Part shown: in pieces, positions 34,016 through 42,474 of the stretch
Numbering within the stretch: position 1 is the stretch's first letter
Layout of the letters: each line of letters opens with the position of its first letter
Assembly (NCBI GenBank): GCA_029246385.1
Contig: JAQWNG010000015.1
Location: forward strand, 372,001 to 436,000
Source of the DNA: Halioglobus sp.
GTDB taxonomy: Bacteria; Pseudomonadota; Gammaproteobacteria; Pseudomonadales; Halieaceae
DNA: 64,000 nucleotides
Direction: 5' to 3'
Position numbers and translations under genes: made by a program
Notes under the pieces: generated by a model
The model's input: the letters and a program-made list of their open reading frames with translations, nothing else
Told to the model about the DNA's origin: nothing
Databases searched by the model: none

Positions 34016-36208
34016 ATGCGACCACTTGCTATTATCACTCTGGCATGCATGACAGGGTGCAGCCACCCACTAGAGATAGCCGGAGAAGGTGATATATTGT
34101 CTGCTAGTGGGGAACGCGACTGCAGTCTGGAACAGTACAATTCTGGTGCACCCATTTGCTCGGAAAATTATATCAGCGGTGCATATAACGAGATCTACCA
34201 AGCCCTGCCGCGCTCGGGATGGGAGTTCGAGGGCTGGGAAAACTGTCAGCACGCGAATCCGCTAACACAGTATTGCAGTTTTTCAGTGCCTGCGGAGACT
34301 GTGCAAGATTTTTGGGGTAATGCAGCGCCGCCGCTGATCGCGCACTTCACAAAGGATTCTTCACCTGTCGCGCCTATTACCAATCTATATGATGCGACAA
34401 CGGCGCTGGAACCTGCTCAGCAGGTAGGCACTCCCTCTGCATTGATTACTCGCTTTGCCGACCGGGCACGCGACAGACATGCGCGTGAAGACGAATTTCA
34501 TGCCTATGACCATTATCTGTCCTTCTACTGGGAGCATCGCACGGCAGCGATCGAGATAGTTGACACCATTGGCCGCGGCGGAAACAGGATTACCTTCAAT
34601 GTCACCACGCAATGGAAGTTGAGTCCCAACGAAGCAGAACTGCGTTTTTTTTATCGCGGCATCAACACCGTAGCCGAGTACCATAACAATGGCGTCATGA
34701 CTCGGATTGATGACACGCATTATACTCGCAGCGTCTCTCACAATACTAAAACCGGGGCCCCACTTCAGATCGGTGATCGGCTCGAATTTGAATTGAGTCA
34801 GTTTCTAGAGGCTGTGCCTAACGGGCGCAATAACTATTATGGAACGACCTTCTTGTACATTGTCGGGCAAGGGATCGTGCCTTGGGAGGCCCGCGGCGTA
34901 TTCGGTGATTTTTCTACAGAGCGAGAAGATTCTTTCCCAATATCTGCAACGGGTTGGCTAGGCGGTCAGACTACCCTGCCCTACGAGTATTCCAAGGAGC
35001 CGGATAATCATTTCCTGCAGATGGCGACCAACCTGTCCAGCATCAACGGTCAGAATTTCGTTCTGGGGCGCAGGGTACACCACACCGACTTCGAGGATGG
35101 CGGGCACAATGAATCTCCGCAGAATCCGCCCTTCAATGCGCTGGCAGGACTGCTTGGTAATCACTACGTGAACCACTCCTGCGTCTCCTGCCACGCGCGC
35201 AACGGTCGCGCGCTGCCACCTGCGGTGGGACAACCACTGAAGCAGTATCTCGTCAAGGTCGGAGACGCGAACGGCAAACCCGACCCATCCATCGGCGCGG
35301 TACTCCAGCCGTCGTCCACCATGAATAATCCCGAGGCGGGGGTAACACTGGGGCCATGGCAAGAAAGCAACGGTCTGCGTCGCCCCAGTTTCGTATTCTC
35401 TGGAGTGCAGCCAGAGCATTTTTCAGCGCGTATTGCTCCGCAACTGGTGGGACTGGGCCTGCTGGAAGCGATCAAAGAAGACGATATCAAGGCGCTGGCG
35501 GATCCTAGTGATCTAGATGGAGACGGTATCTCCGGGCGCATCAGCCGTATAACTGATCCCGAAAGCGGGCACACCCGCCTTGGACGCTATGGCTGGAAGG
35601 CTGAACAGGCAACGGTTCGGCACCAGGTCGCATCCGCTCTGAATACAGATCTTGGCGTCATGACATCAACGTTTTCAAATCCAGACTGCGGTCAGGCGCA
35701 GACCGATTGTGGTGCCTCTGGTATTGAGTTACCTGACGAGCAGTTGAAGACGCTGACGACCTATCTCTCTTTGTTAGGCGTGCGAGCCAGGCGAGGGCTA
35801 GCAGAGCCGGTCGCATTGCGCGGAGAATCACTGTTTAGTAAGGCGGGATGCCTTGCCTGCCATGTCAATACGTTCGATACCACTGCGTATCATCCCCACG
35901 CGGAACTCAGAAATCAGACCATTCACCCCTACACTGATCTGCTGCTGCATGATATGGGTCCGGGCCTAGCGTCCACGCTGGACGAACCCCATGCCAACGG
36001 TCGTGAGTGGCGTACCGCGCCCCTGTGGGGCATTGGTCTTACCTCCGCTGTCAGTGGGGGTGAGGCGTATCTGCACGATGGGCGAGCCCGTACCCTTGAG
36101 GAAGCCATCCTTTGGCATGGTGGCGAGGCTGAGGGATCGAGGCAAGCTTATGCAGCAATGACTGCTGCAGAGCGATTAGCCCTCGTCACTTTTCTCAAAA
36201 CATTGTGA
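34016..36208 (+). CDS. DUF1111 di-haem oxidoreductase lipoprotein with N-terminal extra domain
   Basis: A 730-residue lipoprotein (lipobox MTGC near residue 15). Residues about 20-110 form a Cys-containing module (GWEFEGWENC) resembling bacterial repeat domains of secreted proteins. The C-terminal part (about 330-730) is the DUF1111 di-haem domain with two CxxCH sites, CVSCH at 389 and CLACH at 612, and the typical end AYLHDGRARTLEEAILWHGGEA. The family is related to di-haem peroxidases; substrates are mostly unknown. GAGGAG sits 6 bases before the ATG. The cytochrome c gene follows after 108 bases, so it probably belongs to the redox cluster to the right. Confidence 0.88.
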   Translation: MRPLAIITLACMTGCSHPLEIAGEGDILSASGERDCSLEQYNSGAPICSENYISGAYNEIYQALPRSGWEFEGWENCQHANPLTQYCSFSVPAETVQDFWGNAAPPLIAHFTKDSSPVAPITNLYDATTALEPAQQVGTPSALITRFADRARDRHAREDEFHAYDHYLSFYWEHRTAAIEIVDTIGRGGNRITFNVTTQWKLSPNEAELRFFYRGINTVAEYHNNGVMTRIDDTHYTRSVSHNTKTGAPLQIGDRLEFELSQFLEAVPNGRNNYYGTTFLYIVGQGIVPWEARGVFGDFSTEREDSFPISATGWLGGQTTLPYEYSKEPDNHFLQMATNLSSINGQNFVLGRRVHHTDFEDGGHNESPQNPPFNALAGLLGNHYVNHSCVSCHARNGRALPPAVGQPLKQYLVKVGDANGKPDPSIGAVLQPSSTMNNPEAGVTLGPWQESNGLRRPSFVFSGVQPEHFSARIAPQLVGLGLLEAIKEDDIKALADPSDLDGDGISGRISRITDPESGHTRLGRYGWKAEQATVRHQVASALNTDLGVMTSTFSNPDCGQAQTDCGASGIELPDEQLKTLTTYLSLLGVRARRGLAEPVALRGESLFSKAGCLACHVNTFDTTAYHPHAELRNQTIHPYTDLLLHDMGPGLASTLDEPHANGREWRTAPLWGIGLTSAVSGGEAYLHDGRARTLEEAILWHGGEAEGSRQAYAAMTAAERLALVTFLKTL

Positions 36209-36316
36209 GGGATTGCCCGGCTGCGGCCGTAATCAGCCGGTGGCAGGCGAAACCGGCCACTGCCATCGCTGACAATTATTACGTATACTAGCGACTGATT
36301 TTAGATCTGGATTTTT

Positions 36317-36661
36317 ATGCTCAACATTCGCACACCTTTGTTGCTAATATTCCTCGTTTTGCTCGTTGCCTGTTCCGGTGACAGTGAATCCATGAGGCAG
36401 CCGTCGGGACCCACTACCCCCGCTGATGCCAGCGTGGCAGAACTATACAATCGTTCCTGCCGCAGCTGTCACGCGCAAGGCGCAGGCTGGGCGCCGAAGA
36501 CCGGCGACATACAGGCGTGGGCCCCGCGCCTGCAAAAGGGTACTCCCGTACTGCTGGAACACACCATCAATGGGTTTAAGGGCATGCCGCCTATGGGCAT
36601 GTGTTTCGATTGCAACAAGGAGGATTTCACCAAACTGATCTCCTTCATGAGCGGCGGCTAG
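36317..36661 (+). CDS. c5-type cytochrome lipoprotein
   Basis: A 114-residue mono-haem c-type cytochrome anchored as a lipoprotein (LLVAC near residue 19). The haem site is CRSCH at 48-52, the axial Met is in MPPMGMCFDC, and the Cys pair there is the disulfide seen in c5 cytochromes. The flavoprotein gene starts 2 bases after its stop. It is the likely electron acceptor for that enzyme. Confidence 0.9.
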   Translation: MLNIRTPLLLIFLVLLVACSGDSESMRQPSGPTTPADASVAELYNRSCRSCHAQGAGWAPKTGDIQAWAPRLQKGTPVLLEHTINGFKGMPPMGMCFDCNKEDFTKLISFMSGG

Positions 36662-36663
36662 CA

Positions 36664-38034
36664 ATGCCAAATAGGCGTCAGTTACTGAAATATTTCGCGG
36701 CGTTAAGCGCAGCCAGTTTCGGTGGCGGGATGGTAAGCCAATCTGCAGCAGCCCGGGTTATCGCTTGGAAGAATTGGTCAGGATCACAATCCTGTGTTCC
36801 TAGCGCGCGCCTAGCGCCGGCGTCGCTGTCTGAACTGCAGCAGTTAGTGGCAAAGGATCCGGGTCCAATTCGTCCGGTTGGCGCTGGCCACTCTTTCACC
36901 GCTCTGGTTCCCACCGATGGGAAAATAGTGTCCCTCGCCAGACTCAGCGGCCTCGTTTCTCATGATCCGGATCGCTTGCGCGCGACGTTTCAGGCTGGTA
37001 CTCAGCTGTCTGCCATAGGAGCGCCGCTGCATGATATAGGGCAAGCATTGATCAACATGCCAGACATCGACGAACAAGTACTTGCCGGAGCAATCGCAAC
37101 CGGCACCCACGGTACCGGTGCGAATATAGGTGGATTGCCGAGCTTCGTCACCGGGTTGGAAATGGTTACCGCTACTGGAGACCTTGTGCAATGCGACGCT
37201 GATAATAATCCAGACGTGTTTCAGGCTGCCCGCCTGTCACTTGGCGCGCTAGGCGTTGTCACTAAAATTCAGATGCAAAATAGCCAGCCCTACCGATCAC
37301 GGCGCGAGTCCTGGATCATGGATTGGGAAGACACGCTTGCGCAGGCAGATCAGCTTGCCGACCAACACCGCAATTTTGAGTTCTATTACGTCCCCTTTTC
37401 TGAGCGTTGTTTCCTGTCCACTCACGATATCACTGAAGAAAGTATATCTTCTACGCCGGTTAGCGATGGCAACGAGTCCGTGCAGGACCTGAAAATGATT
37501 CGCGACTACCTGTCCTGGTCTGACACCTTGCGTGGTTTACCCATCAAGGCCATTGCCGCAACACTAGATCGGGAGGTCGTAGTGGAAGCCTCATGGCTTA
37601 ACTACGCCAGTGAGCGCAATGTGCGCTTTAACGAAATGGAGTATCACCTTCCTCGGGAACAGGGCTTGGCTGCCTTACGCGAGGTTCGACAGGTACTAGA
37701 ACAAGACCACAAGGCGGTGTTCTTTCCGCTTGAAGTGCGCTACGTGAAGGGCGATGACGTTTGGCTGAGTCCCTTTTACCAGCGCGACAGCATGTCAATT
37801 GCCGTTCATCGCTTTTACGAAGAAGATTACCAACCTTTCTTCAACGCGGTCGAGCCAATCTTCCGGAAATATGGCGGCCGGCCCCACTGGGGCAAGATCA
37901 ATAGCGTCAAGCGTGATGAGTTTACGCAGATGTATCCGCGCTGGGACGCGTTCGTTGACGTCCGTCAGCAACTGGATCCTAACGCGAAATTCCTCAACCC
38001 CTATCTGGCATCCCTCTTTAGCGGAGCAGCATGA
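36664..38034 (+). CDS. Tat-exported FAD-linked oxidase of the D-arabinono-1,4-lactone oxidase family
   Basis: 456 residues. A twin-arginine signal (NRRQLLKYF, then a hydrophobic Ala/Gly stretch) comes first. A PCMH-type FAD domain follows (about 50-225), with GAGHSFT (H76, the position of covalent FAD linkage in the family) and the GTHGTG motif. The ALO domain ends in RPHWGK. Substrates of the family are aldonolactones or polyols. It starts 2 bases after the cytochrome stop and overlaps the next gene by ATGA, so the three are co-translated. An exported enzyme beside a cytochrome suggests a dehydrogenase that passes electrons to the cytochrome rather than to O2 (inference). Confidence 0.88.
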   Translation: MPNRRQLLKYFAALSAASFGGGMVSQSAAARVIAWKNWSGSQSCVPSARLAPASLSELQQLVAKDPGPIRPVGAGHSFTALVPTDGKIVSLARLSGLVSHDPDRLRATFQAGTQLSAIGAPLHDIGQALINMPDIDEQVLAGAIATGTHGTGANIGGLPSFVTGLEMVTATGDLVQCDADNNPDVFQAARLSLGALGVVTKIQMQNSQPYRSRRESWIMDWEDTLAQADQLADQHRNFEFYYVPFSERCFLSTHDITEESISSTPVSDGNESVQDLKMIRDYLSWSDTLRGLPIKAIAATLDREVVVEASWLNYASERNVRFNEMEYHLPREQGLAALREVRQVLEQDHKAVFFPLEVRYVKGDDVWLSPFYQRDSMSIAVHRFYEEDYQPFFNAVEPIFRKYGGRPHWGKINSVKRDEFTQMYPRWDAFVDVRQQLDPNAKFLNPYLASLFSGAA

Positions 38035-39302
38035 GGCGCCGTCAACTACTGCTTGCTGCGGCCGCGGGCGGTGCTGGTATTCTGTGGGGCTTACGCGCCA
38101 AAAATACCGATAATGGTGGCGTCCACAGCGCCTATTTTCAGACCCTAAGCACCGCTCTGGATAAAGCCGGGCTGGCGCGACCGACACTCGTCATCGACAG
38201 GCAGAAGTTGCTGGCCAACGCCAATGTCCTACATCAACACCTAGCGAACCGTTACGACTATCGCGTGGTCGCAAAATCGCTTCCCTCGCTGCCACTATTG
38301 GAAACGGTAATGTCACATACAGATACTCGTCGGATGATGGTTTTTCACCAGCCCTTTCTCAATCTCATTGCTAACGAGCTTCCGGATACAGACGTACTAC
38401 TGGGAAAACCAATGCCGGTTGCCGCCGCCGCGCGCTTTTACCAGCAGCACAAAACGGCACAATTTGACGCCCGTCATCAGCTGCAATGGTTAGTGGACTC
38501 ACCGGCAAGACTGATGCAGTACGCGGAGCTGGGCCGGCAACGGCAAGAACTGATGTTGATTAACCTGGAGTTGGATGTCGGGTTACACCGAGGCGGTATT
38601 AAAGATGAAGCGCAACTGATAGCGGCACTGGATATTATCGAGCGGGAACCGTTTTTACAATTCAGCGGTTTTATGGGCTACGACCCACATGTGTCAAAAA
38701 ATCCCAGATTACTCGGCGGGCCAGAGGGCGCTTTTTCTTCGGTGCAGACTGTCTATCATAACTTCGTGACTATCGCCGAAAGGCGATTGCAACGGTCCCT
38801 ATCGGGACTGACACTCAATGCCGCCGGCAGTCCCACTTACCAGCGTTACAACGGCGCCCAGGTGGCAACAGAGCTGTCCGCCGGGTCCGCATTGGTCAAA
38901 CCTACCGATTTTGATCTGGATACGCTGGCAGATCATCAGCCCGCCGCGTTTATCGCCACTCCGGTATTAAAAGCACTGCCTGTGGCTGAGGTTCCAGGCA
39001 TTGAAAAACTGGCAGCACTGCAGAGCTGGTTTAATCCCAATAGCCAACAGGCGTTCTTTATCTACGGCGGCTTCTGGAAAGCCAAGCCGGAGTCACCCCC
39101 CGGCCTAAGTCTGCACCCGCTGTATGGGCGATCCACCAATCAGGAGATGCTCACTGGCTCCAGCCGTGTCACGTTGCAGCCCGACGACTGGGTCTTTTTA
39201 CGACCTAGGCAGAGTGAGCAGGTGTTTCTACAGTTTGGTGATATAGCCGTATACGACGACGGCGCAATAGTGGACAGTTGGCCTGTCTTTACACACAGCT
39301 GA
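38031..39302 (+). CDS. Tat-exported fold-III PLP protein (D-threonine aldolase/alanine racemase-like)
   Basis: 423 residues with an N-terminal MRRRQLLLAAAAGG twin-arginine-like signal. The alanine-racemase-type barrel begins at RPTLVIDRQKLLANA, with the probable PLP lysine K82 in YRVVAKSLPSLP, the order seen in D-threonine aldolase/D-serine dehydratase-like proteins. The C-terminal domain (about 300-423) has YGGFWKAKPE and HPLYGRSTNQE segments. It overlaps the flavoprotein gene by 4 bases. PLP enzymes are rarely exported; the cofactor could load before Tat transport. Substrate unknown. Confidence 0.82.
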   Translation: MRRRQLLLAAAAGGAGILWGLRAKNTDNGGVHSAYFQTLSTALDKAGLARPTLVIDRQKLLANANVLHQHLANRYDYRVVAKSLPSLPLLETVMSHTDTRRMMVFHQPFLNLIANELPDTDVLLGKPMPVAAAARFYQQHKTAQFDARHQLQWLVDSPARLMQYAELGRQRQELMLINLELDVGLHRGGIKDEAQLIAALDIIEREPFLQFSGFMGYDPHVSKNPRLLGGPEGAFSSVQTVYHNFVTIAERRLQRSLSGLTLNAAGSPTYQRYNGAQVATELSAGSALVKPTDFDLDTLADHQPAAFIATPVLKALPVAEVPGIEKLAALQSWFNPNSQQAFFIYGGFWKAKPESPPGLSLHPLYGRSTNQEMLTGSSRVTLQPDDWVFLRPRQSEQVFLQFGDIAVYDDGAIVDSWPVFTHS

Positions 39303-39340
39303 CGCGCGCCGCGTAGTCGAAACGGCAGACCCATACGCGC

Positions 39341-39380
39341 AAAAAAATGAAGGGCTATACGTTATCCATAGAGCTCTTCA
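39341..39380 (-). terminator. probable terminator of the carotenoid oxygenase gene
   Basis: On the minus strand a stem TGAAG-GCT-TATG / CGTATAGC-CTTCA (two mismatched pairs, loop about 5) begins within the last codons of the oxygenase gene and is followed by seven T. It lies in the convergent gap with the PLP gene. Confidence 0.55.
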
Positions 39381-40870
39381 CCTGTCGCCCACGTCGCATG
39401 AAAACCAACCGGCACACGGTGCGGCATAGCAACTGTTGCAACAGGTCCCTGCGCAATATCGGTAGCGTCAAACACTAAGCAGTGCGACGCAGCATCTTTG
39501 CTGTCGGTGACAAGCGTTACAACATAGCCGTCATCTTCAGCTGAACCTCTATCTGCACCGGGCTTCGGGGCAAATACGGCTTCGCTGCCGAACACGCCCT
39601 CGCCATAGTCCCACTGGGTGCTCTGCCCCGTGTCGTTGTTATATTTAACAAGGCCGGTGAAGCGCAGGGTATGTCCACCTTCGTGTAACAAAGGAATTCT
39701 TTGATGATAGGAATACTTACTTTTCACGCCATGAAAAATCGGGTTTGATTTATTGAATTCAGTATTAAGGTCATCGATCGCGCTCTCGCGTACTTCACCC
39801 GTCCTCAAATTAAACTGCCAACGATATGCACTTGCTTCGAGACGCATGTAGGCGAGCATAGATCCGAGCTCACCGTCACCGGCCTGAGCACAGGGCATAG
39901 GATTGATTGAACGACAACCATCCATCACCACCCAATCACCCTCTTCCCAACAGTTAGTGGTGTGCAAAATGTAGCAAGGCTCACACTCGAACCAGCGGAC
40001 ATCCTTACTCTGCCCACGACGAGGAATAATGCCGAAACGAGTGGGTATGCCTTTGTGAAAAGTCAGTGCGCGATACTTGTGTTTGCGCAATACATCCATG
40101 TCATGAAAAAAGGGCAGGTCATGAAGGACCGTGTAGTGAGTGGTGAAACCCAAATCATGTGGTAATCTGGGTCCCGGTAAATCAATAGCCACTTCGTGCA
40201 CTAACCGACCGGAAGGGTCGGCAACGCCATATGTCATGAACGGCGCTTCATCGCCATAATCAAAGAACAGCAGCTCGCCCGTTGCCCAATCTACTTTGGA
40301 GTGTGCCGACATACGACGCTGTGTGCGGCCTTCCAGATCGTAGTGCGCTTTAGTTTCAAGGCTGAGACTATCAAGGCGATAGGGGTCGCCTGCGTTATAC
40401 CACAGCGACATCAAGTCACCTGCGTACCATAACAAATCGGTGTTGGAAGTGTCTTTAATGCCAAATCGAGAAATATCGTAATCAAAGGGCCCCATAACAC
40501 CCGGGGACATCGATTTTCCGAGGCTCAACTCCTGTGTAAGCGCCGCAGTCTGCACGTAGCGATTGCGGTAGCTAACCGCACCATCGTTGAAGTACACACC
40601 GTGAACCATGCCATCGCCATCAAAGGGATGATAGCGATTTTTGGGCTGATGTAAGGGGTTGGGGCCATTGCGGAAATAAGCGCCCGAAAGATCAGAGGGT
40701 AACTCTCCAGTGACGACTAAATGCTCTTCATTGAGTTCCTTCAACGTGGGCGCATAAACGCCGTGCAGGTAGGGGTTATCCAGCTCATAGATCCAGCTCG
40801 GTGTACCGGCAATCTCTCTAACCGGGCCAATACTCTTTTCTGTGGTCGGATATTCGCGCACTAAAGCCAT
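39362..40870 (-). CDS. Carotenoid oxygenase family protein
   Basis: A 502-residue non-haem iron dioxygenase of the carotenoid cleavage/lignostilbene family. Four His ligands are visible in order: AHSKVD, HDLGFT, ILHTTN and VGFHATW. The YFRNGPNPL and HPFDGDGMVHG blocks near the N terminus are typical. Start ATG 40870 has AGGAGACAGG upstream. It could cleave an apocarotenoid, stilbene or related phenylpropene. No carotenoid pathway or rhodopsin gene is in the window; the divergent neighbour is a thiolase, which favours catabolism. Confidence 0.9.
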   Translation of the reverse strand: MALVREYPTTEKSIGPVREIAGTPSWIYELDNPYLHGVYAPTLKELNEEHLVVTGELPSDLSGAYFRNGPNPLHQPKNRYHPFDGDGMVHGVYFNDGAVSYRNRYVQTAALTQELSLGKSMSPGVMGPFDYDISRFGIKDTSNTDLLWYAGDLMSLWYNAGDPYRLDSLSLETKAHYDLEGRTQRRMSAHSKVDWATGELLFFDYGDEAPFMTYGVADPSGRLVHEVAIDLPGPRLPHDLGFTTHYTVLHDLPFFHDMDVLRKHKYRALTFHKGIPTRFGIIPRRGQSKDVRWFECEPCYILHTTNCWEEGDWVVMDGCRSINPMPCAQAGDGELGSMLAYMRLEASAYRWQFNLRTGEVRESAIDDLNTEFNKSNPIFHGVKSKYSYHQRIPLLHEGGHTLRFTGLVKYNNDTGQSTQWDYGEGVFGSEAVFAPKPGADRGSAEDDGYVVTLVTDSKDAASHCLVFDATDIAQGPVATVAMPHRVPVGFHATWATGEELYG

Positions 40871-40964
40871 AAACCTGTCTCCTGTTGCCCGCATTCAGCG
40901 ACACGCGGACTGACCGCAAACATTAATGCCAAGAGTATCTTATGCTGCGACGTCAAAGTGTAGC

Positions 40965-41026
40965 ACTATCAGACCCTCCGTGTTGCCCTTGCTCGGCGAC
41001 TGACAGTCCCCTAGTATTCTGATAGT
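40965..41026. promoter_or_regulatory. inverted repeat in the divergent carotenoid-oxygenase/thiolase promoter region
   Basis: ACTATCAGA (40965-40973) and TCTGATAGT (41018-41026) are perfect 9-base inverted copies 44 bases apart, in the 222-base space between the two divergent starts. They could be two half-sites for a looping regulator or a folded leader. Confidence 0.35.
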
Positions 41027-41092
41027 CAACAAGCACAGATTGATCTTTGTGATTGCCATGCGCAGCCCGATGTTCTGTCAGGAGAAACCCAC

Positions 41093-42328
41093 ATGAGCCA
41101 GCCAATCTACATTTTAGGTGGCGCGCAAACTGATTTCGCACGCAATTGGGCGAGAGAAGATCTGCAGATCTACGACATGTTCGCAGAGGCACTGCGAAGC
41201 GGCATAAATAATGTCGGCATCGATCCCGCTGAAATAGAAGTCGGCCACGTCGGTAACTTTGTCGGCGATCTGTTTGCTGGGCAAGGTCTGATCGGTGGTT
41301 TTTTCGGACAGCTTTATCCAGAGTTGGCTTCGCTGCCTACCTCGCGGCACGAAGCCGCCTGTGCATCAGGCTCTATTGCGATTTTATCTGCTATGCGCGA
41401 TATCGAAGCAGGACACTACAATATTGCCTGCGTTCTCGGCCTTGAATTAATGCGCAACGTGAATGGCCAAACCGGCGCAGAATATTTAGGCGCAGCGCGC
41501 TGGATTGGCCATGAAGCAGACGACGTCGACTTCCCATGGCCACACATGTTTGATCGCATAACGAGAGAGTACGACAAGCGCTATGGCATTTGTGGCGATC
41601 ACCTCAACACTATTGCAGAAATAAATTTTTGCAACGCCAAAAAAAATCCCTATGCACAAACACGCGGATGGAATTTCTCCGAAGGCTGCTTTAGCAATAA
41701 CGACGCTTTGAATCCCGTCATCGACGGTACAGTGCGAAAAATGGATTGCGGGCAAATTACAGACGGCGCTGCTTGCATCATCATAGCAGGTGAAAGCGCC
41801 GCAAAGGATTACGCTGCTCGCAACGGGATGACATTGACTGACATTCCGCGCATTAAGGGTTGGGGTCATCATTCAGCACCTATTCTGTTGGACACTAAAC
41901 TGCAGCTTTCGGCGGATCAGCCGTTACTCTTTCCGCATGCTAAAGCCACACTAGACGATGCGCGCCGGCGTGCAGGGGTTAAGACGCTGACGGATCTTGA
42001 CGGCATGGAAACCCACGACTGCTTTACCGTTACCGAGTATATGGCGATCGACCACAGCGGTTTAACCGCTCCAGGGGAAAGCTGGAAAGCCATAGAAGAG
42101 GGTCGCATTGCCAAAGATGGCAGCTTCCCTATCAACGCCAGCGGCGGCCTGATTGGCCTGGGACACCCCGTGGGCGCTACCGGTGTGCGAATGGTACTGG
42201 ACTGTGCCAACCAGGTGAGCGGGAAGGCGGGCGACTGTCAAATTGCCGGCGCCGAAAACATGATCACATTCAATGTCGGCGGCAGTACAACGACCTGCGC
42301 CAGTTTTGTGGTAGGGGTAGGCGCCTAG
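41093..42328 (+). CDS. Thiolase family protein (acetyl-CoA acetyltransferase/SCP-x type)
   Basis: A 411-residue thiolase. The acyl-binding Cys is C90 in HEAACASGS, the catalytic His is in GLIGLGHPVGATG, and a second Cys is in the C-terminal STTTCASF. Thiolases of this subgroup act on branched or sterol-side-chain 3-ketoacyl-CoA as well as acetoacetyl-CoA, so the substrate is open. AGGAGAAACC precedes the ATG. It is divergent from the carotenoid oxygenase. Confidence 0.9.
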   Translation: MSQPIYILGGAQTDFARNWAREDLQIYDMFAEALRSGINNVGIDPAEIEVGHVGNFVGDLFAGQGLIGGFFGQLYPELASLPTSRHEAACASGSIAILSAMRDIEAGHYNIACVLGLELMRNVNGQTGAEYLGAARWIGHEADDVDFPWPHMFDRITREYDKRYGICGDHLNTIAEINFCNAKKNPYAQTRGWNFSEGCFSNNDALNPVIDGTVRKMDCGQITDGAACIIIAGESAAKDYAARNGMTLTDIPRIKGWGHHSAPILLDTKLQLSADQPLLFPHAKATLDDARRRAGVKTLTDLDGMETHDCFTVTEYMAIDHSGLTAPGESWKAIEEGRIAKDGSFPINASGGLIGLGHPVGATGVRMVLDCANQVSGKAGDCQIAGAENMITFNVGGSTTTCASFVVGVGA

Positions 42329-42474
42329 GCATAGCAGCGTGCAAGATGCCGCCATTGATCGCGCTTCTTGACCTGTTTGGGACCCGTGAGTCAGACCAAT
42401 TTTGGCAGGCCGACTGCTGCACAATAAATAATAATAGCTTGACCGTGTCGCCCAGAGTTATTACGGTCATATGT

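Noticed and set aside
33859-34155. 98-codon minus-strand frame at the putP/DUF1111 junction
   Set aside because: Lies opposite the start of the DUF1111 gene, whose lipobox and ribosome site are good; composition looks like a shadow.
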